Source: Catellatospora sp. TT07R-123
GTDB lineage: Bacteria; Actinomycetota; Actinomycetes; Mycobacteriales; Micromonosporaceae
NCBI RefSeq assembly: GCF_018327705.1
Contig: NZ_BNEM01000001.1
Coordinates: 1,054,001 to 1,118,000, forward strand
Direction of reading: 5' to 3'
Length of the DNA stretch: 64,000 nucleotides
Position 1 is the first letter of the stretch. Each line of letters starts with the position of its first letter. Both the position numbers and the translations under genes were made by a program. Positions 23,871 through 31,912 of this stretch are shown here, one piece after another. The notes beneath the pieces were generated by a model, which was given only the letters and a program-made list of their open reading frames with translations, did no database searches and had not been told where the DNA came from.

Positions 23871-24314
23871 TCAGTGCCAGTCGCTGATCTGCAGGTCCAC
23901 CGGGGAGGGCGCGCCCTGCCCGGTCTCCAGCAGCTGCTTGAGGCTGAGCAGGTACGTCGCCCACTTGGTGCTGCAGTGGTACATGAACTCGACCTGGTCA
24001 GCCCAGCCCCGGTGCTCGAACAGCACGATGGTGTAGTCGCCGTCCTGGCGCAGGTCAAAGCTGACGTGCGTGCCGATCCACTCGGCCGGGCCGTCGACGA
24101 CCTCCCACTTCACCCGCTTACCGGGCACCAGCTCGACCACCTTCATGTCGAAGCCGCCGGGCGGGAAGCGGAACGCGATCACGCCGCCGGTCTCGGTGTC
24201 CCCCGTGGTGTCGCGAGTCCACCACGCCGAGAGTCCGTCGATCGTGGTCAGGGCCTGGTAGACGTCGTCCGGCGACGCCTTCTCGACCCCGATGCGGTGC
24301 AGGATGTCCGCCAT
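23871..24314 (-). CDS. SRPBCC/AHSA1 domain protein
   Basis: A 147-aa START-like protein of the AHSA1 (Aha1 C-terminal) type. ASPDDVYQALTTIDGLSAWW is the conserved first helix-strand element, and WATYLLSLKQLLETG is the long C-terminal helix that closes the hydrophobic cavity. It binds a small hydrophobic ligand; no reaction is implied. AAGGA 8 nt before the ATG supports the start. It follows an ArsR gene and another AHSA1 gene on the same strand, but a hairpin at 24334-24361 separates them. Confidence 0.85.
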   Translation of the reverse strand: MADILHRIGVEKASPDDVYQALTTIDGLSAWWTRDTTGDTETGGVIAFRFPPGGFDMKVVELVPGKRVKWEVVDGPAEWIGTHVSFDLRQDGDYTIVLFEHRGWADQVEFMYHCSTKWATYLLSLKQLLETGQGAPSPVDLQISDWH

Positions 24315-24333
24315 TCGCCTGTCCTTCCCCCGT

Positions 24334-24361
24334 GTGCGCCCTCGACTTGCCCAGGGCGCAC
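24334..24361 (-). terminator. Hairpin after the ArsR gene
   Basis: GTGCGCCC (24334-24341) pairs with GGGCGCAC (24354-24361) across a 12-nt loop between the ArsR stop (24416) and the next gene. It may attenuate rather than fully stop read-through. Confidence 0.45.
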
Positions 24362-24415
24362 GGATTTCTCCCACCGCGCGGTGCGCGGCGAGCTCTGCGG
24401 TGTTTCAGCGGGCGC

Positions 24416-24757
24416 TCAGGCGTCGCGCTGGCGCTGGATCGCCTCGGCGATCCGCTTGATGCGCTGAAGACGTGCGTCCCAGCTCGAACCGACCGCGGCC
24501 AGCTGCGCCACGGCGCGGGCCAGCTGCGCCTGGTCGACCTGGTAGCGGCGCTCCCGCCCGGCCGTGGTCCCGCGGACGAGCCCGACCTGGTCCAGCACGA
24601 GCAGGTGCTTGGCCACGGCCTGCCGGGTCACCGGCAGCTGCTCGCTGAGCGAGGTGGCGGTGCCCCCGCCGGCGGCCAGCAGCAGGTCGAGCATCCGCCG
24701 CCGGGTGGGGTCGCCGATCGCCGACCAGAGATCGTCGTCGACCTCGGTCGCGGTCAT
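24416..24757 (-). CDS. ArsR-type HTH repressor
   Basis: A 113-aa winged-helix regulator of the ArsR/HTH_20 type that usually accompanies AHSA1 proteins. WSAIGDPTRRRMLDLLLAAG opens the domain, LSEQLPVTRQAVAKHLLVLD is the recognition HTH and GRERRYQVD the wing. No metal-binding Cys pair is present, so it is not an arsenic sensor. Its ATG overlaps the preceding AHSA1 stop by one base (TGATG), giving coupled translation. Two palindromic operators precede the operon, so autoregulation is likely. Confidence 0.87.
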   Translation of the reverse strand: MTATEVDDDLWSAIGDPTRRRMLDLLLAAGGGTATSLSEQLPVTRQAVAKHLLVLDQVGLVRGTTAGRERRYQVDQAQLARAVAQLAAVGSSWDARLQRIKRIAEAIQRQRDA

Positions 24758-25218
24758 CACGTCGTCGCCAGCCTGGTGATGTAGTCCGCCAGCCGGGGCA
24801 CGAACCGGTTCCAGCCCTCGATGTGCTCGTTGTAGGCCGCCTCCAGTACGGCGATCTCCCAGCCCCGTTCCCGGAACCCGGTCTCGGTCATCCGCACGGT
24901 CGTGCCGTTGTCGGTCGGCACGAGGTCGAAGGTGACCAGGAACGAGTTCGACTCGTCGGGTACGGCGTCGGCGTCGTACACCCAGCGGAACGAGAACCGC
25001 CGCGGCGGCTCCGCCTCGACCACCGTCATCGGGACGACCATTGCCGGAACCCCGTCGTCGCCGTGCCAGATCAGCTCCCCCACCGCGCCGGGCACGGGGT
25101 CGAGCTTGACGTCGTCGGGCCACCACTCGCGCAGGTGCTCCGGGCGGCTGACGACGTCGTAGACGATGTCCGGTGACGCCTCCACGTGGATCTCGCGCTC
25201 GATGATGCCGTACTCCAT
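24757..25218 (-). CDS. SRPBCC/AHSA1 domain protein, first gene of ArsR operon
   Basis: A 153-aa AHSA1-type protein: IIEREIHVEASPDIVYDVVS and REWWPDDVKLDP form the N-terminal signature, and GWEIAVLEAAYNEHIEGWNR the C-terminal helix. It probably binds a hydrophobic small molecule that may also be the signal read by the neighbouring ArsR repressor (inference from the common pairing). GGGGCGAC precedes the ATG. First gene of the operon, with two 15-bp palindromes 20-80 bp upstream. Confidence 0.85.
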   Translation of the reverse strand: MEYGIIEREIHVEASPDIVYDVVSRPEHLREWWPDDVKLDPVPGAVGELIWHGDDGVPAMVVPMTVVEAEPPRRFSFRWVYDADAVPDESNSFLVTFDLVPTDNGTTVRMTETGFRERGWEIAVLEAAYNEHIEGWNRFVPRLADYITRLATT

Positions 25219-25237
25219 GTCGCCCCACTCTCATCGC

Positions 25238-25252
25238 GCAACCATCGGTTGC
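25238..25252. promoter_or_regulatory. ArsR operator 1
   Basis: GCAACC-ATC-GGTTGC, a perfect 6-bp inverted repeat, lies 20 bp before the AHSA1 start. On the minus strand it reads GCAACCGATGGTTGCGCG, nearly repeated 45 bp upstream. Confidence 0.65.
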
Positions 25253-25282
25253 TCATAAGCCTAGATCGAGTCGGCCCAACAC

Positions 25283-25297
25283 GCAACCATAAGTTGC
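25283..25297. promoter_or_regulatory. ArsR operator 2
   Basis: GCAAC-CATAA-GTTGC. On the minus strand GCAACTTATGGTTGCGTG matches operator 1 at 15 of 18 positions, so the pair probably flanks the promoter. Confidence 0.65.
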
Positions 25298-25320
25298 ACG
25301 AGGGTGGTCCGCCCGGTCCG

Positions 25321-26835
25321 TCACCCGTTCCGGGGGCGGCGGGCGATCGTCAGGATGTGGGTGGTCGGCCAGTCCAGCGGGGTGCCGTCGCTGTCAGCCA
25401 GGGCCGCGACCGGGGCAAGCCGGTTGTCGATCAGCCAGTCGTTGCGGATCGGCGCCGAGGCGGCGTCGATCTCGAAGCCCGCCTCGGCCAGCAGGTCGGC
25501 CCACTCGGTGAACCCGAGGCCGCAGAACTGCTCCTTCGTCTCCGACAGCCAGTTGTCGGTGTAGTCCTTGCGGGTCAGGTAGTCCATCGCCGAGCCGAGC
25601 TCAAGCCGCACGGACCCGTCCGCGAGCGCCTCGTACGGGAACGGGAACGCGAAGTCGACCGCGAACTGGTCCAGCCGCGCCCGCGTGGACAGCGCGCCGA
25701 CGTGCTCGGCGACCTCGGCGGAGGTGAGCTCGGCGAGGTCGTGCCGGGGCGAGCCGGGGTTGTCGCCGTCGTCGTCGGCCAGCCGCAGGAGCACCGGGCG
25801 GCGGCGGTCGGCGGGGCCGCACACGTCGCTGTTGATCCATACGCCGCCGGGGACGGTGTGGTCGTGGATGCGGCGGGCGAACTGGAGCAGCGACTCGCGC
25901 TGCCGGCCGTACGACCAGATCTCGTGGGTCAGGGCGAAGGTGAGCGTGGTGTCCACCGACCGGTCCTTGAAGATCGCGCCACCGAGCACGTTGCGCTGGA
26001 AGAAGTAGACGTTGGCGTTGCTGAAGAAACCCTGCGCCTTCTTGTGGACGCACTCCTGGTAGAGGTGGCGGGCGACCTCGACGCCGATGAGGTCGCTCTC
26101 GCGCAGGCCCGCTTCGCGGTCGGCCAGTTCCAGGACGGCCCCCGCACCGCAGCCGATGTCGACGATGCGGCCGGGCTGCACGTACTGGCGCACGGCCGCC
26201 CACTTGCGCTCGGCGGCGTCGGCGAACGCCTCCGCGTAGGTCCGGTAGTCGCGGGTGGCGGTGAGGCCGCCCTCGTCCCCGACGACGGGGTCGTTGACGA
26301 CCGATCGAACCGTGTCGACCAGGCAGTATCGCTCGTACACGTCGATCGTGGCCGGGTGGGCCAGGTCGCGCCAGCTCTCGTCGCCCTCGGCCAGGCGCAG
26401 CAGCACGTCCCACGGCCGTTCGGGGGCGGCGGGCAGGTCGGGGTCCGCTTCCACCTGGGCGATCGCGAAGCCGAGCTGCTCGTAGAGCTTGGCGACCTGC
26501 GGGGTGGAGCAGGCGACCAGGGTGTCGTCGGGGGTCAGTTCGAGCCCGGTGGCGACCGTGATCGTCTTCAGCGTGACCTCGGCGAAGGCGTCGGTGGGCG
26601 CGGTGTCGAAGATCGGCACGACCATCGAGCGGAGCCCGCTCAGCACGCTGAGCCGCTCGATCGCTGCCTCGCGGCGGTGGTACGGCACCGGGTTGCGCTT
26701 GGTGTTCTCGTGGTTGGCCGAGGTCACCGCCCAGATGATCGTGGCGCCGTCGGCGGCGAGCCGGTGCAGGTAGTCGGCCTGGAAGCGGGTCAGCAGGTGG
26801 TGGCGGCCGGGGAAGAGCACGAAGCGGTACATCAT
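25321..26835 (-). CDS. Nucleotidylyltransferase-like / SAM-dependent methyltransferase fusion
   Basis: A 504-aa two-domain protein. The N-terminal ~170 residues resemble the HxGH nucleotidylyltransferase fold (NMNAT/NadM type): RFVLFPGRHHLLTRFQADYL, then IIWAVTSANHENTKRNPVPY followed by HRREAAIERL, corresponding to the phosphate-binding and ISTxxxR-like parts, but with the HxGH His pair rearranged. The second half is a class I methyltransferase with GRIVDIGCGAGAVLELA and an acidic residue in LIGVEVARHLYQE, then a beta strand series ending HILTIARRP. GGAAGG 5 nt before ATG 26835 fixes the start. Substrate unknown; joining nucleotidyl and methyl transfer suggests modification of a nucleotide, cofactor or RNA end. 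Confidence 0.75.
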   Translation of the reverse strand: MMYRFVLFPGRHHLLTRFQADYLHRLAADGATIIWAVTSANHENTKRNPVPYHRREAAIERLSVLSGLRSMVVPIFDTAPTDAFAEVTLKTITVATGLELTPDDTLVACSTPQVAKLYEQLGFAIAQVEADPDLPAAPERPWDVLLRLAEGDESWRDLAHPATIDVYERYCLVDTVRSVVNDPVVGDEGGLTATRDYRTYAEAFADAAERKWAAVRQYVQPGRIVDIGCGAGAVLELADREAGLRESDLIGVEVARHLYQECVHKKAQGFFSNANVYFFQRNVLGGAIFKDRSVDTTLTFALTHEIWSYGRQRESLLQFARRIHDHTVPGGVWINSDVCGPADRRRPVLLRLADDDGDNPGSPRHDLAELTSAEVAEHVGALSTRARLDQFAVDFAFPFPYEALADGSVRLELGSAMDYLTRKDYTDNWLSETKEQFCGLGFTEWADLLAEAGFEIDAASAPIRNDWLIDNRLAPVAALADSDGTPLDWPTTHILTIARRPRNG

Positions 26836-26933
26836 GATCACCTTCCACGCGGCGCCGGCCCCCGGCGCGAGCCGCGATCATACCCGCGCCGCCGAGCAGG
26901 TCCAGCCACTCGCGCGGCGGGACGGGCCGGCAC

Positions 26934-26957
26934 CGTCCTGGTGGGCGGCACCGGCCC
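26934..26957 (-). terminator. Weak hairpin after the VanX-like gene
   Basis: GGGCCGG and CCGGCCC enclose a short loop region just beyond the stop at 26967. Confidence 0.35.
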
Positions 26958-26966
26958 GCCGCCCCC

Positions 26967-27422
26967 CTAGACCCCCGGCCCGGCGAGGTCCGCGACCGGG
27001 CCGTACCGGGTGTACGCGGCACCCCGGTGGCGGGCCCAGGCCAGGTCGCCGTACGACCAGTGCCACGGCCGGTCCGGGTCGCCGACCAGGCCCGCCGCCA
27101 CCAGTGCGGCGCCCAGCCGCGCGGCCGTAGCGGCGTCCATCACCACGGTGGCACCGTCGCCGGTGCACATCCGCAGGTCGGCGGCGGCTCCGGTGTGGTG
27201 CAGCCAGACCGGGCAGCGACCGGACACGACCAGCAGCCGCATCCCGATCGGCAGCAGGGTCTGGGCGGTGACCAGGCGATCGGCTACCCCGACCCGGACC
27301 AGTGCGGCGGCGACAGCCGGGTCCACCAGCAGCGCCTCCTGGTGCCGCAGGTCGACCAGCGGCTCACCGCACTCGCGCACCTCGACGGCCGGGCCCTGGT
27401 CGTCCTGTGACGGTTGCGTCAT
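26967..27422 (-). CDS. VanX-like (M15D) protein with altered catalytic residue
   Basis: A 151-aa cytoplasmic protein resembling D-Ala-D-Ala dipeptidases. CGEPLVDLRH is the conserved N-terminal strand. LHHTGAAADL fits the metal motif HxxGxAxD, and PWHWSYGDLAWA fits the C-terminal WWHxSxGD block with the third zinc His. The catalytic Glu three residues before that His (ExxH) is Arg here, and the protein is ~50 residues shorter than VanX, with no recognisable arginine (GYRP) motif. It is thus likely an inactive or re-purposed family member. GGAGG 4 nt before the ATG supports the start. Confidence 0.65.
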   Translation of the reverse strand: MTQPSQDDQGPAVEVRECGEPLVDLRHQEALLVDPAVAAALVRVGVADRLVTAQTLLPIGMRLLVVSGRCPVWLHHTGAAADLRMCTGDGATVVMDAATAARLGAALVAAGLVGDPDRPWHWSYGDLAWARHRGAAYTRYGPVADLAGPGV

Positions 27423-27454
27423 CTTGCCTCCATATCTGCTCCTTCCGGACCACG

Positions 27455-27491
27455 GCGGCGGTGCCGGTGACGAGGTCACCGGCACCGCCGC
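27455..27491 (-). terminator. Terminator of the NlpC/P60 gene
   Basis: A perfect 17-bp stem (left arm GCGGCGGTGCCGGTGAC) with a GAG loop, between the stop at 27539 and the VanX-like start at 27422. Confidence 0.85.
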
Positions 27492-27538
27492 GTTCTCCGT
27501 ACTCCTCCGGGTCGGTCCCGGAAGACCTGCGCCCGCCG

Positions 27539-28810
27539 TCAGACGACGACGGCCTGGCTGTCCTGACCGTTGCCGTCCCAGTCGCCGATCACCGGCACCT
27601 CGTTGGCGCCGTCGCCGTAGCCGATCGACTCGGTGTTCTCGATGGCGCTGGTCACGGCGCCGGTCCGGAAGTAGAACGTGCCGCCCATACGCACCCCGAT
27701 GTTGTCCTTGCCGTCGCCGTCCCAGTCGCCGACCAGCGGGACCGAGTACGGGTCGCCGTACACGACGGTGGCGTTGGGCAGGTAGAACGTCATGTTCGAG
27801 GGGCGGTACACGGCGACGTCGTCGCGGCCGTCGCCGTCGAAGTCACCGATGATCGGCGTGTCGTTGCCGTTGCCGTACACGATCACCGCGGTGGTCTCGG
27901 TGGCGCTGGTCACCGGGCTGGTACGCAGCGCGAAGTTGCCGCCCATGCGCACCCCGACGTTGTCCTTGCCGTCGCCGTCCCAGTCACCGACCACCGGCAC
28001 CGAGTAGGCGTTGCCGTAGACGAACTGGTACTGCGCCGCGCCCGTCTGCGGGGTGTTGCTGATGTAGAACCTGCCGGTGGAGGGGTCGTACGAGCTGGGG
28101 GTGTCGATGCCGTCACCGTCCCAGTCGCCCGCGATCGGGATCATCGGGCTGTTGCCGTAGGCGATGACCGGCCTGGTGTTGACGTGCGACGTCCGGCTGT
28201 CCGACTCCAGGAAGCTCAGGACCCCGAGGTTCGCGCCGCCCAGGTCGTCGATGATGTTCTTGTAGCGGAAGGCGCTGTAGTTGACGGCGGTGTGGCTGTC
28301 GATGGTGCCCGAGGTGAGGCTCGCCGAGTTGTACTTGATGTTGTCACTGCCGAACGAGTAGTACTCGAAGTTCGGGTAGGACGGCGCCCACTGGACGAAC
28401 AGCACCACGTGGCCGCTCGAACCGGAGCCGCCCCAGGTGAGGATGTCGCCCGGCTGGAGCTTGTTCTTCGCGATCGGCACCGAGTAGCCCGAACTGCCGA
28501 GGTTGACCGAGTCGGGGTCGGAGTTCAGGTGCCACGCCATGTCGATCAGACCGGAGCAGTCGCGCCGGTACTGCCGGCTGTGGGCCTGGTCCCACTTGTC
28601 CCGCATGGTGGTGTCGTAGTCGACCGGGTTGGTGCTCTTCCAGTACGCGGCGCGGCTGATCACCTCCGATCGGGTGATGGGGCTGCCGAGGGTGGAGGCC
28701 GCGTGGGCCGCGGTCGGGGTGGTGGCCGAGCCGGCCACGGCCGCCGCCGCGCCGACCGCCGCCGCCACGGCCACCGCGAGTGAACCGGAGATCAGACGGT
28801 GGAGTTTCAT
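27539..28810 (-). CDS. Secreted NlpC/P60-type hydrolase with FG-GAP/VCBS repeats
   Basis: A 423-aa secreted protein. Signal peptide ~1-38 (long Ala/Val-rich core, AHA cleavage). Residues ~40-200 are a papain-like NlpC/P60 or amidase_6-type domain: RDCSGLIDMAWHLN carries the catalytic Cys and SSGHVVLFVQWAP the His; KLQPGDILTWGG is the conserved strand between. Five FG-GAP-like repeats follow, each with GDWDGDG or GDFDGDG, which bind Ca2+ and fold as a propeller. It probably cuts cell-wall peptide or amide bonds and docks through the repeats. AAGGGA 5 nt before the ATG supports the start. Confidence 0.87.
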   Translation of the reverse strand: MKLHRLISGSLAVAVAAAVGAAAAVAGSATTPTAAHAASTLGSPITRSEVISRAAYWKSTNPVDYDTTMRDKWDQAHSRQYRRDCSGLIDMAWHLNSDPDSVNLGSSGYSVPIAKNKLQPGDILTWGGSGSSGHVVLFVQWAPSYPNFEYYSFGSDNIKYNSASLTSGTIDSHTAVNYSAFRYKNIIDDLGGANLGVLSFLESDSRTSHVNTRPVIAYGNSPMIPIAGDWDGDGIDTPSSYDPSTGRFYISNTPQTGAAQYQFVYGNAYSVPVVGDWDGDGKDNVGVRMGGNFALRTSPVTSATETTAVIVYGNGNDTPIIGDFDGDGRDDVAVYRPSNMTFYLPNATVVYGDPYSVPLVGDWDGDGKDNIGVRMGGTFYFRTGAVTSAIENTESIGYGDGANEVPVIGDWDGNGQDSQAVVV

Positions 28811-28913
28811 GGTGTTCCCTTCATCGCCGGGAGGTGCTCGCCCTTGCGATGAAAGATTCGAACGGACCGATGAAACTGCTCTGAAAACTCGCTGCGGCGC
28901 CCTTTCAGCGCAC

Positions 28914-29657
28914 CTATATCTCGGCCGTGAGCTCGTCGAACTCCCGTGCGCCGTGGTCCCGGAAGGTCTTGACCGCCTTCGCCCGCAGGGCCGCGGCCAC
29001 ATCGGACTCGCCGCGGGCCTCGTGCAGCAGTGCCAGGTCGCGTTCGGTGCGCCCCTGCCACAGCGGCACGTCCATCTGCTCGCACTGCCTCAGCGCCGCC
29101 GCCAGCAGCAGGTATGCCTCGTCCAGGCGGCCTTCGGCCAGGTGCAGCTCACCGACGGTGCGCAGCGTGACGGCGTGGCCCAACCGGTCACCCATGGCGT
29201 CGCAGACCGTCAGCACATGCTCCAGCTGCGCCAGCACCCCGTCGGACTCGCCCCGGCGCAACCGGGCCTTGGCCAGCGCCCGGACGGCATACGCCTCCAT
29301 CAGGGCGTCGCCCAGCCCGCCGAGGATCGCGCGCGCCCGCAGCGCCGTCGCCACGGCCTGGTCGTAGTCGCCCACCGCCCGGTGGTACATGCTCATCGTG
29401 CGCAGCGTCAGCGCCTCGCCCCGCTGGCTGCCCGCCCGCTCGTACGCGGCCAGCGCCTCGTGCAGATCCGACCGCACCCGGGGGTAGTCGCCGCGTTCCA
29501 GCCGCACCGAACCGGCCAGCCGGTGCAGGTGGCCGACGGCCACGTCGTCGCCGAGCTCACGCACCAGGTCGCCACCCTGGTCGAGGAAGTGCAGCGCCTC
29601 CACCAGGCGGCCGGCCTCCCGGCATCCGGCGCCCAGCCCGATCAGCGCCACCGCCAT
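28914..29657 (-). CDS. TPR C-terminal part of the AfsR-like regulator, out of frame
   Basis: This 247-codon stretch continues the protein encoded upstream but in a shifted frame. It is composed of tetratricopeptide-type helices (ALIGLGAGCREAGRLVEALH, AVGHLHRLAGSVRLERGDY, RGEALTLRTMSMYHRAVGDY, HAVTLRTVGELHLAEGRLDE), exactly what is expected to end an AfsR/SARP protein. The ATG at 29657 could allow separate translation, since it overlaps the upstream stop by 16 nt, but a single-base loss near 29670 (genuine or assembly error) is the simpler explanation. Confidence 0.7.
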   Translation of the reverse strand: MAVALIGLGAGCREAGRLVEALHFLDQGGDLVRELGDDVAVGHLHRLAGSVRLERGDYPRVRSDLHEALAAYERAGSQRGEALTLRTMSMYHRAVGDYDQAVATALRARAILGGLGDALMEAYAVRALAKARLRRGESDGVLAQLEHVLTVCDAMGDRLGHAVTLRTVGELHLAEGRLDEAYLLLAAALRQCEQMDVPLWQGRTERDLALLHEARGESDVAAALRAKAVKTFRDHGAREFDELTAEI

Positions 29658-31912
29658 GCCGCGCCCGTCCGGCGGTCCCGGAAGACCGCCAGCGCCTCGG
29701 TGAACTGCTGCCGGGCCTCCGGGAACCGGTCCTGCAGGTAGCGCAGGTGCCCGAGCTCCGCCAGCATGACCGCCTCGCCGTGCCGGTCCCCCGCGCGCAC
29801 GGCCGCGGCCAGCGCCGCCTGGTTGATCCGCTCCCGGGCCGCGAACCGGTTGACGCCGAGGAACGACGGCCCCAGCCGGGCCGAGGCGAACTGGCAGACC
29901 AGGTCGTGCAGACCGAGCACCGCCGCTCGCTCCAACCCCACCACCAGCGCGGTGTGCTCCAGATCGAACCACGTGTGCGGCGCGGACCGCACCTGTGCCA
30001 GCAGCCGCGCCGCCATCGGCCTTGCCTGCACCACCGGCCGCAGCCAGCCGATCGCATCCGACGGCGCGTCGGTCGTGACCTGGTCGGCCAGCATGAGCCA
30101 GCCGCCCAGCACCCGGCTCACCGCCGCCGACAGGTCCTCGGCCGGTTCCTCGGCCTCGGCGCGCTCGCGCGCGAACACCCGCACCAGCCCGTGCAGCCGG
30201 TATCGCAGCTGCCCCAGCTCGTCGACGTGGCTGAAGTCCACCAGGTGCGCGTCCACCAGCTGCTCGACCACGTCCTCGGCAGCAGACTCCGCCGTATCGG
30301 TCAGCCACGCCGCAATCCACGACGAGAACTCCGGCACGCCCAGGTGACCCAGCCGCCGCAGCGTCCGCCGCGCCGCCTCCCCCAGGCTGCGGTAACTCAG
30401 TTCGAACCCGGCCCGGACCTGGAGGTCGGCGATGGTCAGCTCGTCCAGGCGGCGCTGCTCGTCGGCCAGCCGGTCGGCCAGCAGCCCCAGCGGCCAGCGC
30501 TGCCGGGTGGCCAGCCGGGCACCGGCGATGCAGATCGCCAGCGGCAGGTGACCGCACAGGTCGGCGATCGCCAGCGCCGCGTCGGGCTCGGCCACCACCC
30601 GGTCCGCGCCCGCGATCCGGCCCAGCAGTTCGAGCGCCTCTCCCGGATCGAGCACGTCGAGGTCGATCCGCCGGGCCCCGGACAGGCCGCCGAGCCGGTT
30701 GCGGGCGGTGACCAGCACCGCGCAGCCCGGCTCGCCCGGCAGCAGCGGCCGGATCTGTTGCTCGTCGGCGGCGTCGTCCAGCACCAGCAGCACCCGCCGC
30801 CCGGCCAGCAGCCCGCGGAACAGCTCCGCCCGTTCCGCGGCCGACGCGGGCACGGCCGTGAAGTCGACCCCGAGCGCGCGCAGCATCCGCCCCAGCACCT
30901 CGCCGGGCTCAGCCGGGGTGTCGCTCATCCCGCGCAGCTCGGCATACAGCTGGCCGTCGGGAAAGGACGCCTTCACCTGGTGGGCGACGTGCACGGCCAG
31001 GGCCGACTTGCCGCTGCCGCCCCGCCCGGCGATGACCTGGACGCCGGGCCCCGCGGCCGGCGCGAGGGCGGCGAGCAGGGCCTCGGTCTGGTCCGCGCGT
31101 CCGGTGAAGTCCGCCGGGGCGACCGGCAGCTGCGCGGGCGCCGCCTTCGGCGCCCGCTCCGGTGGGGACGCGGACACCAGCGACGGGTCGCCGCGCAGGA
31201 TCGCGCGGTGCAGCGCGGCCAGCTCCGGGCCGGGATCGACGCCGAGCTCCTCGCTCAGGGCGTCGCGGCCCTGCTGGTACGCCGCCAGCGCGTCGGACTG
31301 GCGGCCGGCCGCGTACAGGGCGGTCATGTACTGGCCGCGCAGCCGCTCGTTGGTCGGGTGGCGGGCCACCAGGGCGGCCAGCTCGGCCACGACCTGGCCG
31401 TGCCGCCCCAGCACGAGATCGGCGGCGACCCGCTGCTCGGTCGCCGCCGTGCGCAGCTGCTCCAGCCGGTCGGCCTCACCGGCCAGCAGCGAGGCGCCCA
31501 GACCCGCCAGGGCCGGGCCCCGCCACAGCGCCAGCGCGGCCGTCAGCAGCTCGGAGACCTCCTCGGCGGCGTCGGTCCGGCGGGCCTCGGCCAGCAGCCG
31601 CTCGAACGTGTAGGCGTCCAGCGACTCGGGCACGACCTCGGCCAGGTAGCCCGGCGCCCTCGTGACGATCACCGCGTCGCCGCCGTGGCCGGCCAGCGCC
31701 TGGCGCAGCGATCGGACGTAGGTGTGGATCGCGGCTTTGGCGGTCTCGGGCGGGTCCTCCGGCCACAGGATGTCGATCAGCCGCGTCAGGGGCACGACCC
31801 GCCCGTGTTCCAGCAGCAGCGCGGCCAGCAGCGTCTGCGGCTTGGTGCCGCCCAGCGGCACCTGGGCCCCGTCGGCCGAGACCTCGACCGGTCCGAGCAG
31901 CCGGTATTCCAT
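29642..31912 (-). CDS. SARP/AfsR-like regulator (BTAD, NB-ARC, start of TPR), frameshifted
   Basis: 756 aa in this frame. Domains: OmpR-type winged HTH (~1-90; MEYRLLGPVEVSADGAQVPL, IHTYVRSLRQAL), BTAD (~95-245; RLRGQYMTALYAAGRQSDAL, EELGVDPGPELAALHRAIL), then NB-ARC ATPase (~285-520) with Walker A AGRGGSGKSALAVH, Walker B VLLVLDDA and sensor VLVTARNRLGG, then the first TPR helices. It ends abruptly at 29642 after AVFRDRR, while the expected continuation is in another frame. AfsR-type proteins activate secondary metabolism or morphological genes. GGGGGAA 5 nt before ATG 31912 sets the start. Targets are not visible here. Confidence 0.85.
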   Translation of the reverse strand: MEYRLLGPVEVSADGAQVPLGGTKPQTLLAALLLEHGRVVPLTRLIDILWPEDPPETAKAAIHTYVRSLRQALAGHGGDAVIVTRAPGYLAEVVPESLDAYTFERLLAEARRTDAAEEVSELLTAALALWRGPALAGLGASLLAGEADRLEQLRTAATEQRVAADLVLGRHGQVVAELAALVARHPTNERLRGQYMTALYAAGRQSDALAAYQQGRDALSEELGVDPGPELAALHRAILRGDPSLVSASPPERAPKAAPAQLPVAPADFTGRADQTEALLAALAPAAGPGVQVIAGRGGSGKSALAVHVAHQVKASFPDGQLYAELRGMSDTPAEPGEVLGRMLRALGVDFTAVPASAAERAELFRGLLAGRRVLLVLDDAADEQQIRPLLPGEPGCAVLVTARNRLGGLSGARRIDLDVLDPGEALELLGRIAGADRVVAEPDAALAIADLCGHLPLAICIAGARLATRQRWPLGLLADRLADEQRRLDELTIADLQVRAGFELSYRSLGEAARRTLRRLGHLGVPEFSSWIAAWLTDTAESAAEDVVEQLVDAHLVDFSHVDELGQLRYRLHGLVRVFARERAEAEEPAEDLSAAVSRVLGGWLMLADQVTTDAPSDAIGWLRPVVQARPMAARLLAQVRSAPHTWFDLEHTALVVGLERAAVLGLHDLVCQFASARLGPSFLGVNRFAARERINQAALAAAVRAGDRHGEAVMLAELGHLRYLQDRFPEARQQFTEALAVFRDRRTGAAWRWR

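Noticed and set aside
24416-24757. Arsenic or metal sensing by the ArsR-type protein
   Set aside because: No Cys-x-Cys metal motif; the partner genes are AHSA1 proteins, so the ligand is probably not a metal.
27539-28810. RTX-type toxin because of DGDG-rich repeats
   Set aside because: The repeats are GDWDGDG FG-GAP/VCBS type in a protein with an NlpC/P60 domain and a Sec signal peptide, not GGxGxDxUx nonapeptides.
28914-30557. Large leftward frame extending upstream of the TPR segment
   Set aside because: Only the part left of ~29670 is protein-like (TPR); upstream it is Gly/Arg/Ala-rich shadow of the NB-ARC frame, so it was trimmed to 29657.
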